Shown one piece after another: positions 55,868 to 63,921 of a stretch of DNA of 64,000 nucleotides; the first letter of the stretch is position 1, and each line of letters opens with the position of its first letter. The notes under the pieces were generated by a model. It was not told the DNA's origin. It did not search any database and saw only the letters and a program-made list of their open reading frames with translations. The stretch covers positions 21,945 through 85,944 of the forward strand of contig NZ_AUHM01000036.1 of NCBI RefSeq assembly GCF_000423185.1. The letters are read 5' to 3'. Position numbers and translations under genes: made by a program. The stretch comes from Inquilinus limosus DSM 16000 (GTDB lineage Bacteria > Pseudomonadota > Alphaproteobacteria > DSM-16000 > Inquilinaceae).

Positions 55868-56355
55868 CCGACCCGCTGGTCCTGCGGCCGATCCGCGAGG
55901 CCGATCTCGACGCCGTGCGCCGGCTGCAGGCCGACTCCTTCACGGCGCTCGGCGGCGACATGCACAGCCCGGCGCAGATCGCGGCGCATGTGGCGGAGGT
56001 GATGGCGCCGGACTATGCGGGCGAGCTCTTGTCCAACAACATCCTGGTGGCGGAGGCGCCGGACGGGCGTCTGGTCGCCACCGCCGGCTGGTGCCGGGTG
56101 CCGGACGACCCGGCCGTGGCGCGGCTGCGCAAGGTCTTCGTCGCCCCGGACCGGGCCGGCCAGGGCCTTGGCCGCCGCATGGTCGAGGCGGCGGAGACCG
56201 CCGCCCGCGCCGCCGGCTTCCGCCGCTTCCGGGTGCGCGCCAACGCTAATGCCGAGGCGTTCTACGCCCGGCTCGGCTACCGCCCGGTCGAGCGCGGCGA
56301 GATGCCGATGGCCGCGGGCGTCGCCCTGCCGACCGTGATCATGGTCAAGGGCTGA
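55864..56355 (+). CDS. GNAT-family N-acetyltransferase
   Basis: The product is 163 aa from GTG 55864, which overlaps the SET stop. LVLRPIREADLDAVRRLQAD opening, LRKVFVAPDRAGQGLGRRMVEAAE as acetyl-CoA loop, and RVRANANAEAFYARLGYRPVE as the last motif are those of the GNAT fold. The substrate is unknown. It is the last gene before the Gabija-type island. Confidence 0.9.
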   Translation: MTDPLVLRPIREADLDAVRRLQADSFTALGGDMHSPAQIAAHVAEVMAPDYAGELLSNNILVAEAPDGRLVATAGWCRVPDDPAVARLRKVFVAPDRAGQGLGRRMVEAAETAARAAGFRRFRVRANANAEAFYARLGYRPVERGEMPMAAGVALPTVIMVKG

Positions 56356-56757
56356 CCGTCGAGGCGGTACGAGGACCGGATACGGCTCGGTGCGGACGCG
56401 GCAGCCAATGCTGGCTGAAGGTCGGTTCCGTCCCCTTTTGGTGACATAGGGACGCGTTCCGAGCTCCTCCGGAGCAGATATTCCCGTCGATACCACGGCA
56501 GATATTGAAATCTCGAATTGCTTGTGGCCTTTTTTTCCGGCCGATGCGGTAGGATGCTGACAATTGGGGCGCATTTCGCGCCCGAAAGGAATATTTATGT
56601 AGATTCAATAGGTTGGTATCAAAATCGAACAATCCGAGCGGGGAGCTTCTGCCATCCTCGTTCAGCCCGCGAAGCTGCTGCGTCGATGGTCGATACCCGA
56701 CTGCATTCTCGAATAAAAGTGATGGAGGAACCTCGCAGGTGCGAGACGGAGGAAAAG
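56356..56757. other. Intergenic region at the left edge of the defence island
   Basis: No gene was recognised in these 402 bp. Composition becomes AT-richer from about 56440 on. A hairpin GGGCGC-N5-GCGCCC lies at 56567-56583. The nuclease frame is open through the right part, but the family alignment starts at the GTG at 56758. The promoter of the defence pair presumably lies here. No tRNA or clear attachment site was seen. Confidence 0.4.
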
Positions 56758-58572
56758 GTGAAGATATTTTCGGTAGCGATTGAGAATTTCCGGGGTATCC
56801 GTTCCGCCAAGCTGGTCTTACCCGACCATGCAGTCCTCATCGGAGACAACAATACCGGGAAATCCTCCGTCCTGGAGGCAATCGATTTAGTACTTGGCCC
56901 TGACCGATTGAACCGACGTCCGCCGGTCGATGAGCATGACTTCTATCAGGGTAGGTATCTGGCGATCGCTGCCGAGGGTGCCCTGGAAGGTGCGGCGCCC
57001 GCCGACATGCCACAGATTGTCGTCGAGGTCATGATCACCAACCTGTCGGCTGAGCAGGAGGCGCGGTTCGGTGCCAATATCGAATGGCTGAACACGAATA
57101 CGGGCGTATTGTATGATAAGCCTGACCCCGCTGGCGTCGATGCTTCCAACATCGCTGCAGCGCTTCGCGTGACCTTCATCGGCGAATACGTTCCCGAGGA
57201 GGACGATTTCGCTGGCAATACTTATTTCACCCGCAGCCTTGTGGAAGAGGAGACGCCGACATCCTTCTCAAAGAAAGATAAGCAACACTGCGGCTTTCTC
57301 TTTCTGCGTTCGCTGAGGACCGGGTCGCGAGCGCTCAGTCTTGAACATGGCAGCCTGCTCGACATCATCCTGCGCCTAAAGGAAATCCGTCCCCAGATGT
57401 GGGAGGGCACAATCTCGACACTCGACGGTCTCGATGTGGCGAGTGACCCGACCTTGGGTATTTCGGGCGTGCTTGAGAGCATTAATACGTCGCTGAAGAA
57501 GTATGTCCCGCGGGAATGGGGTGCGAAGCCCCATCTCAAGGTCTCCAATCTGACCCGCGAGCATCTTCGAAAGGTAGTGACGGCTTTCATCGCGACGGGT
57601 GAAGGCGATCACGCGGCACCGTTCTTTCGCCAAGGGACCGGCACGATCAACATGCTAGTATTGGCAATGCTGTCCCAGATCGCCGAAGACAAGCAGAACG
57701 TGATCTTCGCGATGGAAGAAGCGGAGACCGCAATACCGCCTTATGCCCAAAAGCGCATCGTGCATGAGTTGCGCAAGCTCTCGGCACAGTCGATCTTCAC
57801 GTCGCATTCCCCATATGTTCTGGAGGAATTCGGTCTTGATGAAACCGTCATCCTGTCGCGCACTCATGACGGGGTTCTTAGCCAGGCGAAGATAACGCTG
57901 CCGGAAAGCGTGAAACACAAACGTTATCGTCAGGAATTTCGGACCCGGTTCTGCGAGGGGCTGCTCTCGCGCCGCGTGCTTATCGCCGAAGGCGCGACCG
58001 AAGCGACCGCCTTTCCCGTGGTGGCACGCCGACTGGCCGAACTGAATCCCACGACGTATGCGTCCCTCGAAGCGCTAGGCGTATGCACGATCGATGCGGG
58101 GACCGAGAGTCAGATTGCGGATCTCGCAGGTCTTTACAAAAGCCTCGGTAAGCGCACCTTCGCCATCTGCGACAAACAGACGGCTACTGCCCAGGCAGCT
58201 ATCGAAGCGCAGGTCGAACGCCTTTTCATGCACGAAGAAAAAGGCATCGAGGATTTGGTCTTAAAGAATACCTCGCAGGAGGCGTTGGAGCGGTTCGCTG
58301 ATAAATTGGACTGGCCGTCACATCTTCTTGCGAAATATCCAAATCCTAAAGCGCAAGCGGTTGCTGCTCTGAAGGAGTATTTTGGCTGGTCCAAGGGAAA
58401 CTGGGGTATTGCCGAGTTCCTCGCGCAGTGCACGGAAAATGAGATACCGACTTGGCTGCGGGAGGCCTGCATCGCGCTCAAGACTCTTTGCGATCCGCCG
58501 CTTCCCTCCACCCCGCCGTCACCTGCGACACCCAAAGCGGATGAAGTTGAGTTGGTCGATCCGCTTAGTTAG
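56758..58572 (+). CDS. gajA: Gabija-type OLD-family ATPase-TOPRIM nuclease (GajA-like)
   Basis: The product is 604 aa from GTG 56758, preceded by CGGAGGAAAAG; this matches the family's N terminus (VKIFSVAIENFRGIRSAKLV). Walker A is GDNNTGKSS (residues about 29-37), the ABC-type Walker B IFAMEEAETAIPP (Glu pair near 320) and the H-loop FTSHSPYVLEEF. The TOPRIM half begins VLIAEGATEATAF (Glu near 411) and continues FAICDKQTATAQ. This is the OLD architecture, and a UvrD-like helicase follows 10 bp later, which defines class 2 OLD/Gabija. GajA cleaves DNA when nucleotide pools fall during phage infection. Composition is lower in GC than the flanks, indicating transfer. Confidence 0.88.
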   Translation: MKIFSVAIENFRGIRSAKLVLPDHAVLIGDNNTGKSSVLEAIDLVLGPDRLNRRPPVDEHDFYQGRYLAIAAEGALEGAAPADMPQIVVEVMITNLSAEQEARFGANIEWLNTNTGVLYDKPDPAGVDASNIAAALRVTFIGEYVPEEDDFAGNTYFTRSLVEEETPTSFSKKDKQHCGFLFLRSLRTGSRALSLEHGSLLDIILRLKEIRPQMWEGTISTLDGLDVASDPTLGISGVLESINTSLKKYVPREWGAKPHLKVSNLTREHLRKVVTAFIATGEGDHAAPFFRQGTGTINMLVLAMLSQIAEDKQNVIFAMEEAETAIPPYAQKRIVHELRKLSAQSIFTSHSPYVLEEFGLDETVILSRTHDGVLSQAKITLPESVKHKRYRQEFRTRFCEGLLSRRVLIAEGATEATAFPVVARRLAELNPTTYASLEALGVCTIDAGTESQIADLAGLYKSLGKRTFAICDKQTATAQAAIEAQVERLFMHEEKGIEDLVLKNTSQEALERFADKLDWPSHLLAKYPNPKAQAVAALKEYFGWSKGNWGIAEFLAQCTENEIPTWLREACIALKTLCDPPLPSTPPSPATPKADEVELVDPLS

Positions 58573-58582
58573 GTGAGACGCA

Positions 58583-60409
58583 ATGGTCGACCTAACCGAA
58601 GCGCAAAAGGACGTAATCCGCACGAGCGGTCATCAACTCGTGACCGGAGGTCCTGGGTCGGGCAAAACAACCGTCTCAATCCTCAAGGCCGCTAAGATCG
58701 CGCGGGAGCAACTGCGTCCAGGGCAGCGCATCCTCTTTCTGAGCTTTGCGCGCGCAACGGTATCGCGCGTGCTAGAGGCGATCGACGAAGAACGCGAGAT
58801 CACGCGCGCGGAAAAGCAGAGGATCGAAGTCGACACCTACCATTCCTTCTTCTGGCGCATCCTGAAGACGCACGGATATCTCGTCGGTCTCCCTCGGCGG
58901 ATAACGATCCTGACGCCGCCAAACGAGGCAATTGCCCTCTCCACAGTGCGGAGTGGCTATCGGCCAGCATCGAAGCTGACGCCAGAGGAGCAAGCCGAGA
59001 AGCAGTCGCGTGAGGAAGCCGAGCGCATTCGGATAGCAACGGCGGAAGGCAGGGTCTGCTTCGATTTATTCGCGGATCGGGTGGCGACCTTGCTCCACGG
59101 TTCTCAGAAGGTGCGAGCGCTGATCTCGACGATGTATCCCTTCATCATCCTGGACGAGTTCCAGGACACGAGCGCTGATCAGTGGCGCGTGGTCCAAGCT
59201 CTTGGGTTGGGAAGCACATTGATTGCGCTAGCCGACCCTCAGCAGCGGATCTTCGACTTCATTGGCGCTGACCCTGCGAGGCTCGATCACTTCCAAGCAG
59301 CGTTCAGCCCGTCGGTACATGATCTCGCTGGCGACAATCACCGCAGCAAAGGCACGGAGATCGCGCTATTCGGAAATGATATCCTGGCAGGAAGATTCCG
59401 TCAGAAAACTTATCAGGGGGTCGAATTTCAGGGATTTGAATCGAACCCGAATCAGGCATTCGCAACATTGGTGGCCCAGGTACTCCAGGCCCGCAAGCGC
59501 CTGATTGATAGCGGCAAGCGCGACTGGTCGCTGGCGATCCTCGTTCCGACCAAACGGATGACGCGCTTCGTATCCGACCGGCTGCGCGAACCATTTGGGA
59601 CAGTGCCCCCCATCGCTCATAGCGCCGCTGTTGACATGGAGGGGCCGATCCTCGCAGCGGAGATAATCGCCTTCTTGTTACAGCAGGGCGGCGATCCGAG
59701 GCGCTTCGACAAGTTCGTGGAACTCATGTGCAGCTATTTCCACGGACGAGGAGGCGCCACACCGACAAAGGGCGACATGAATGAAGCGGGGCGATTTCGA
59801 GCCGCGCTGGCGAAGTGGAATGAATGTCTAGCGGCGGGAAAGCCAGTGCCTGGCAACAGTGTATTGAAGCCAACCTTCGCAGTCTACGAGGCGGCGACGA
59901 CGTTGGCGCTCACGGGCGATCCTGACAGAGATTGGGTCGCAGTGCGCGCTGTGCTGGACGCCGGCGGGTGCACTCGACTGAAGGAAGTAGCCAAGGAGGT
60001 GCGAAACGTTCGCCTGCTCGAGCGAGGGACGCAACTTCGGCAGGGCCTGGCACAGGACTGGCGGGAGTCCGGCGGATATCGCAATGCCCTGTCCATAACG
60101 CGTCAGTCCTTCGTTCAGGAGCATTTCGCGACGACGCACAAACCGGAGTCAGGCGTTGTCGTGATGAACATGCACAAGGCAAAGGGAAAGCAGTTCGATG
60201 AGGTTATAATCTTTGAGGGCTGGCCAAAGCGTGCGCAGGGCGAGATTGTCGCCAACCCTGATCGAATTGTCTCTAGCAATGTCCGGGACGGGGTGATGAC
60301 GCAGGCGCGCCAGAATTTTCGGGTTAGCGTCACACGCGCTAAGACGCGGACCACGATTCTCACCCCGCGAGACGACGTCTGCGTACTACTCCTCCCCGAT
60401 GGCGAGTAG
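58583..60409 (+). CDS. gajB: Gabija-type UvrD/Rep-like helicase (GajB-like)
   Basis: The product is 608 aa, somewhat longer than the roughly 500 aa of characterised GajB. LTEAQKDVIRTSGHQLVTGGPGSGKTT contains the Q-motif and Walker A (22-29), and FIILDEFQDTSADQWR is motif II (DEFQD). ALADPQQRIFDFIGA is motif III. Motif V is VVVMNMHKAKGKQFDEVIIF and motif VI NFRVSVTRAKTRTTI. It belongs to superfamily 1A. With the OLD nuclease upstream it forms an anti-phage complex in known Gabija systems. A 10-bp gap implies one operon. Confidence 0.87.
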   Translation: MVDLTEAQKDVIRTSGHQLVTGGPGSGKTTVSILKAAKIAREQLRPGQRILFLSFARATVSRVLEAIDEEREITRAEKQRIEVDTYHSFFWRILKTHGYLVGLPRRITILTPPNEAIALSTVRSGYRPASKLTPEEQAEKQSREEAERIRIATAEGRVCFDLFADRVATLLHGSQKVRALISTMYPFIILDEFQDTSADQWRVVQALGLGSTLIALADPQQRIFDFIGADPARLDHFQAAFSPSVHDLAGDNHRSKGTEIALFGNDILAGRFRQKTYQGVEFQGFESNPNQAFATLVAQVLQARKRLIDSGKRDWSLAILVPTKRMTRFVSDRLREPFGTVPPIAHSAAVDMEGPILAAEIIAFLLQQGGDPRRFDKFVELMCSYFHGRGGATPTKGDMNEAGRFRAALAKWNECLAAGKPVPGNSVLKPTFAVYEAATTLALTGDPDRDWVAVRAVLDAGGCTRLKEVAKEVRNVRLLERGTQLRQGLAQDWRESGGYRNALSITRQSFVQEHFATTHKPESGVVVMNMHKAKGKQFDEVIIFEGWPKRAQGEIVANPDRIVSSNVRDGVMTQARQNFRVSVTRAKTRTTILTPRDDVCVLLLPDGE

Positions 60410-60546
60410 CCATGAACTGGCCACGGCCGCGTTGAAGACTAGAAGGCTTTCAGATCACATCGAGAGGCTTTCCAATTCGGCAATCCGGCTCAGAAGGAAA
60501 CTCTTATACAAGTGATCGTATCGCACTTTCAGGCAATGCCACTACG

Positions 60547-60828
60547 GTGTCGGTAGAACTGGGACAGCTATATGCTTGTACAGAGCAGGGGGGCGCTCTC
60601 GTCGCGGAGCTCTCCAATGGAGAGCTCGTTCACATCGCAGATGTCCCCTCTGGACTTGCCTGCGCCTGCAACTGTCCAGGATATGGTCGCCGTATGGCCG
60701 CTAAGAAAGGGCCTAAGCAGGCCCATCACTGGATTTCGGTGTCACTGATTTCGGTGACAGTGCACGATTTTGACATTGCTCTGATGGGCGAGGCTGTTCG
60801 GCGAGTCGACTACGCATCTGCCGGCTGA
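60547..60828 (+). pseudogene. Truncated CoiA-like gene at the island border
   Basis: The first 60 or so residues read VELGQLYACTEQGGALVAEL, then HIADVPSGLACACNCPGYGR and AAKKGPKQAHHW. This is the N-terminal zinc-binding region of CoiA-like proteins (usually CPxCG and HHFAH). The second Cys of the CPxC is Tyr here. Just after HHW the frame enters the inverted repeat at 60731 and ends in unrelated sequence. The body of the gene is absent, so it is a remnant. The GTG at 60547 is the only plausible start. Confidence 0.55.
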
Positions 60829-60910
60829 CCCGAGTGTCTGACCGCATTGGTCCTAGCAATGGGGTGAACCCTAAAAGTTCACTGTCACCGAAATCCGGTC
60901 ACCGAAATCC
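60731..60910. mobile_element. IS21-like element remnant, 180 bp, nested inverted repeats
   Basis: The outer arms GGATTTCGGTG (60731-60741) and CACCGAAATCC (60900-60910) are perfectly complementary. The inner arms GATTTCGGTGACAGTG (60747-60762) and CACTGTCACCGAAATC (60880-60895) are perfect over 16 bp. Each end thus has two copies of GATTTCGGTG, the multi-repeat end structure of IS21-type elements. No transposase is left in the 117 bp between. It separates two truncated genes. Confidence 0.65.
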
Positions 60911-61017
60911 GATGTCAGCGGTGACGGCGTGGCCGCCGGTTCGCTTTGACAGCCACACCCGCTGAGTAGCGCCGCACCGGCAATCGCTGTGATGGGGAGC
61001 AGAGGCACGAGCCACAT
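60871..61017 (-). pseudogene. Truncated lipoprotein gene at the island border
   Basis: From ATG 61017 the reverse strand reads MWLVPLLPITAIAGAALLSG followed by a CGCQSE lipobox region and a Pro/Thr-rich stretch. It then enters the IS-like inverted repeat and ends within it. Only about 30 residues of the original lipoprotein remain, and the last residues before the stop are encoded by the element. Original function is unknown. Confidence 0.5.
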
Positions 61018-61347
61018 GGCAGACCTCGCCGGCGTGATCTCGAACAGCCTGTGACCCCCGTAACACAAGAAGTCAGGCTTGCGATGCCATCATGGAAACC
61101 ATGACGAGACAGGGCCGCAATACGCGTCCGGTCTGAGCTGAGGCGATTCTGAGCGACGAAGATCGCCGTCCGCCTGGTGCGGTGAGCACCGACACAGGAT
61201 CTGTCGAGCACACGCACGGTACGGCAGCCGGCCAGGCATCGGCACGACGACGTCGGGCGCCAGACCGGCCCGCCGGCGTCCTCTTCCCGGCGCGTTCGAG
61301 AGCGGAGCATCGACCATCGAACTTGCATAACGACACAGGAGGAACCG

Positions 61348-61605
61348 ATGGACTCCAGTCGTCGAGCAATCTTTATTGCCGGCCCAACCGCAACGGCGGG
61401 GAAGCGGTCGTGCAGGCAGAGCTATAGCCGAGGGCACATCCGTGGCCCGATCTGGGGCACGTGGTTCTGGCGGTGGTGTGCCCGGTGTGCAGCGCGGTCT
61501 CGGCAGCGAGAAGCCCTGTCGGATCTCGACGACCACTTCCTCGAAGACATCGGCGTCACACGGCAACAGGCGAAGGCCGAAGCGGCCAAGCCGTTCTGGA
61601 AATGA
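61348..61605 (+). CDS. DUF1127 domain protein
   Basis: The product is 85 aa with CACAGGAGGAACC before ATG 61348. The C-terminal 35 residues (ARSRQREALSDLDDHFLEDIGVTRQQAKAEAAKPFW) are the DUF1127 signature. The Arg/Trp-rich N terminus is longer than usual. DUF1127 proteins are small Arg-rich regulators of RNA turnover and metabolism in Alphaproteobacteria. Its stop overlaps the LysE-family start (ATGA). Confidence 0.9.
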   Translation: MDSSRRAIFIAGPTATAGKRSCRQSYSRGHIRGPIWGTWFWRWCARCAARSRQREALSDLDDHFLEDIGVTRQQAKAEAAKPFWK

Positions 61606-62216
61606 CGCAGCTTCTGGCCGACATGCTGCCCGCGGCGACGCTCGGCCTCTTCATCGCCATCCCGTTCGGCCCGGTAGGCTTGGTGTGCGTGCAGCGGACG
61701 CTGGCTTTGGGCATCTGGTTCGGGATCGCCAGCGGCATGGGCGCTGCGGTCGCACACGCGCTGTTCAGTGTCCTGGCCGCGACCAGCGCAGGCGCGTTGG
61801 CGCAGACGGCGTTCACGGTGGAGGTGCCGCTGCGCATTGCGGGAGGGCTCGCCCTCATCTTCATGGGTCTCAGAACCTGCCTCGTCCCCACCCGCCCGGC
61901 GCGCGAAGCAGGGTGTGGGGCCTTGGGCTCTGCCTTCATGTCGACCTTGCTGATCGCCGCCGCCAACCCGATGACGATGCTGCCGTATCTGGCCATCGCG
62001 GTCGTGCCGCAGGCCGGTAATCCGCTGATCACGAGTCGCGGGTTCGCAGCGCCCATCGGGGTGATGCTCGGCAGCGCCTCCTGGTACTTGGTCCTCGCCT
62101 TGAGCACGAACGCGATGTTTCAGAATCTGCAAAAGGCGACGCTGGATCGGCTCAACGGCATCGCGGGCATCCTCCTGATCGGCTTGGGCGCCGCGTTATG
62201 CGGGCGGATCGTCTGA
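61602..62216 (+). CDS. LysE/RhtB-family amino acid exporter
   Basis: The product is 204 aa with six membrane segments. PFGPVGLVCVQRTLALGIWFGIASGMGAAVAHA carries the LysE-type GPxxxxxxxxxxxxG pattern, and LIAAANPMTMLPYLAIA the conserved NP of TM4. It is probably an exporter of amino acids or related metabolites. It is translationally coupled to the DUF1127 gene, a pair that recurs in Alphaproteobacteria. Confidence 0.92.
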   Translation: MTQLLADMLPAATLGLFIAIPFGPVGLVCVQRTLALGIWFGIASGMGAAVAHALFSVLAATSAGALAQTAFTVEVPLRIAGGLALIFMGLRTCLVPTRPAREAGCGALGSAFMSTLLIAAANPMTMLPYLAIAVVPQAGNPLITSRGFAAPIGVMLGSASWYLVLALSTNAMFQNLQKATLDRLNGIAGILLIGLGAALCGRIV

Positions 62217-62362
62217 TGCCTTCGCTCATCGGGGCGACGTGTACCGGGAAGATGATGGCCTTGGCGATGTCGCGTCGCGAAGGGCTGATATGTCAGCGCA
62301 ATGTTACCGTCTCGCGAGCGTACAAGCGCACGGGAAGCGAGGCGCGAGCAAGGAGTATGATC

Positions 62363-62884
62363 ATGCTACGCAGTTGCCTTGCGTTGCTGCTTGCGTCAGT
62401 CGTCACGCTGGCAGCGCTCACGGTCCTGGCTGACGATACCCAAATTAAACGCGGCAAGTACCTTGTTACGATCAGCGGCTGCAACGACTGCCACACGCCG
62501 GGATATTTCTTCGGCAGGCCCGATATGTCACGCTTCCTTGGCGGCTCGGATATGGGCTTCGAGATTCCAGGCCAGGGCGTCTTTGTCGGCTCCAACATCA
62601 CACCAGACAAAGAGACAGGCGTCGGCAGTTGGACCCGGGAGCAGATCGTGACGGCGATACAGGGCGGCCAACGGCCGGACGGCCGCATGCTGGCACCCAT
62701 CATGCCATGGCATGCCTTTGCGCAGCTCACGGCGGATGACGCCACGGCGATAGCGGCCTTTCTCCAAAGTCTGGACCCTGTCCGCAACAAGGTCCCCGGC
62801 CCGTTCAAACCTGGAGATAGTGTTTCGACTTTCATGTTCCGGATCGTGCCGCCGGGTGAAACGGCAGCTGATGCGGCTAAGTAA
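62363..62884 (+). CDS. Secreted c-type cytochrome
   Basis: The product is 173 aa from ATG 62363, six bases after GGAGT; ATG 62357 is also in frame. It has a signal peptide (SCLALLLASVVTLAALTVLA) and then one class I haem site, SGCNDCHTPGYFFG. Methionine ligand candidates are in RMLAPIMPWHAFAQL, and the end helix is DDATAIAAFLQSLDP. It resembles the small cytochromes that accept electrons from periplasmic dehydrogenases. There is no dehydrogenase beside it. Confidence 0.9.
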   Translation: MLRSCLALLLASVVTLAALTVLADDTQIKRGKYLVTISGCNDCHTPGYFFGRPDMSRFLGGSDMGFEIPGQGVFVGSNITPDKETGVGSWTREQIVTAIQGGQRPDGRMLAPIMPWHAFAQLTADDATAIAAFLQSLDPVRNKVPGPFKPGDSVSTFMFRIVPPGETAADAAK

Positions 62885-63154
62885 ACTGGGTCAGACAAAG
62901 ATACTCAGTGTCGCGACCGATCAGGCCATGCCGGCCGGGCTGAGGCAATCACCACGATGGGTTGACCGCCGGATGTCCGGCAGTGTCCGCTATCGGGCGA
63001 TCTCCGCTATGGCTGGTTTTGGCGCATCCCAGCCTGGCTAGCTCGATCGGGGCAGGCAAGACGCGAGCTAGCCCATCCGCTAAATTCGGGCGAAGCATTG
63101 CCGAATCAGTTGCACAGCTCAAAGATAGCTGGGGCACGCGCCTTCAAGAGGGAG

Positions 63155-63478
63155 CTAATCGGAGCGCTGCTGCTCTGATTCAATCCAGTACTTTCCAATA
63201 CAACGGAATAGATAGCTGAGGAGAGAGACCGCAAGTCCGACGGGAATCGACATCGCATGTCGATTCACTCCGACAAGTAGATTGAGGCCACCAAATGTGG
63301 CGAAGAAAAGGCCTATATATATCCCAACAGTAGAGAAATAGTAAAAAATCCTAGACATCACATGCCCATAGCTCCGACTAAACGACCAATCGCGTCTGCT
63401 CTTTACAAAATAAATAGCGGAGCCGATAGTCAGAAAGAATATTATATACCAAATTAGCCCTAGAATTGTTTGTTTCAT
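63155..63478 (-). CDS. AT-rich membrane protein of unknown function
   Basis: The product is 107 aa from ATG 63478; the frame continues to a TTG seven codons upstream. Three to four membrane helices are visible (ILGLIWYIIFFLTIGSAIYF, VGIYIGLFFATFGGLNLL, SIPVGLAVSLLSYLF). Base composition is clearly AT-rich relative to its surroundings, so it is probably acquired. No partner or family was recognised. Confidence 0.65.
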   Translation of the reverse strand: MKQTILGLIWYIIFFLTIGSAIYFVKSRRDWSFSRSYGHVMSRIFYYFSTVGIYIGLFFATFGGLNLLVGVNRHAMSIPVGLAVSLLSYLFRCIGKYWIESEQQRSD

Positions 63479-63921
63479 AAGAATCCAGTGGCCTTCCAAG
63501 ATCGGCTTTCAATTTGACTATATCTCACTCGTGTGATTGGCGCCATGTTGGGCGCGATGAATCGAGGTCGCCACCGGAGCCAGCGCCAACAAAGCACGCT
63601 TCGCTTCGAAGAGCCGATTTCCAAGAGCCTGAGCCACGTCCGGTTTCGGGACGGCGGCTCAAGGTCCGCATATGGCGCTCTCGCGACGAATTTGCCGCTT
63701 ACCCACAAGGGCTCCAACGGTCACTTCTCACCCTTTGCGGACCCATCGGCCGTCTGCCGACCGATCACCCTGTCGTGCCGGAGCGCGTGTCCGGCCATAG
63801 CCCGGCAGCCGATGCATTCGCCGCACCCGTGGCGGCGCCGGGCGAGGCGGGGCGGAGGCGCGGGTCGTGTTAACGCAATGTTCATTGCTTAACTCCACGC
63901 GCCTTGTTCATGATATGTTCC
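63479..63921. other. Gene-free region with a palindromic promoter candidate
   Basis: No gene was recognised. Near the right end GCAATG-TT-CATTGC (63875-63888) is a perfect inverted repeat extended by TTAA on both sides. It is placed 34 bp before the last reading frame, and so is a candidate operator or promoter element. GC returns to genome average from about 63600. Confidence 0.4.

Noticed and set aside
56518..56757. 80-codon N-terminal extension of the GajA-like nuclease
   Set aside because: The OLD-family alignment begins at VKIFSVAIENFRG, and the GTG there has a near-ideal ribosome-binding site; the extension lacks conserved character.
56758..60409. Reading the OLD-helicase pair as a plain recombination or repair operon
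   Set aside because: The ATPase-TOPRIM plus UvrD order, foreign composition and mobile-element border fit Gabija better; no recBCD or addAB partners are present.
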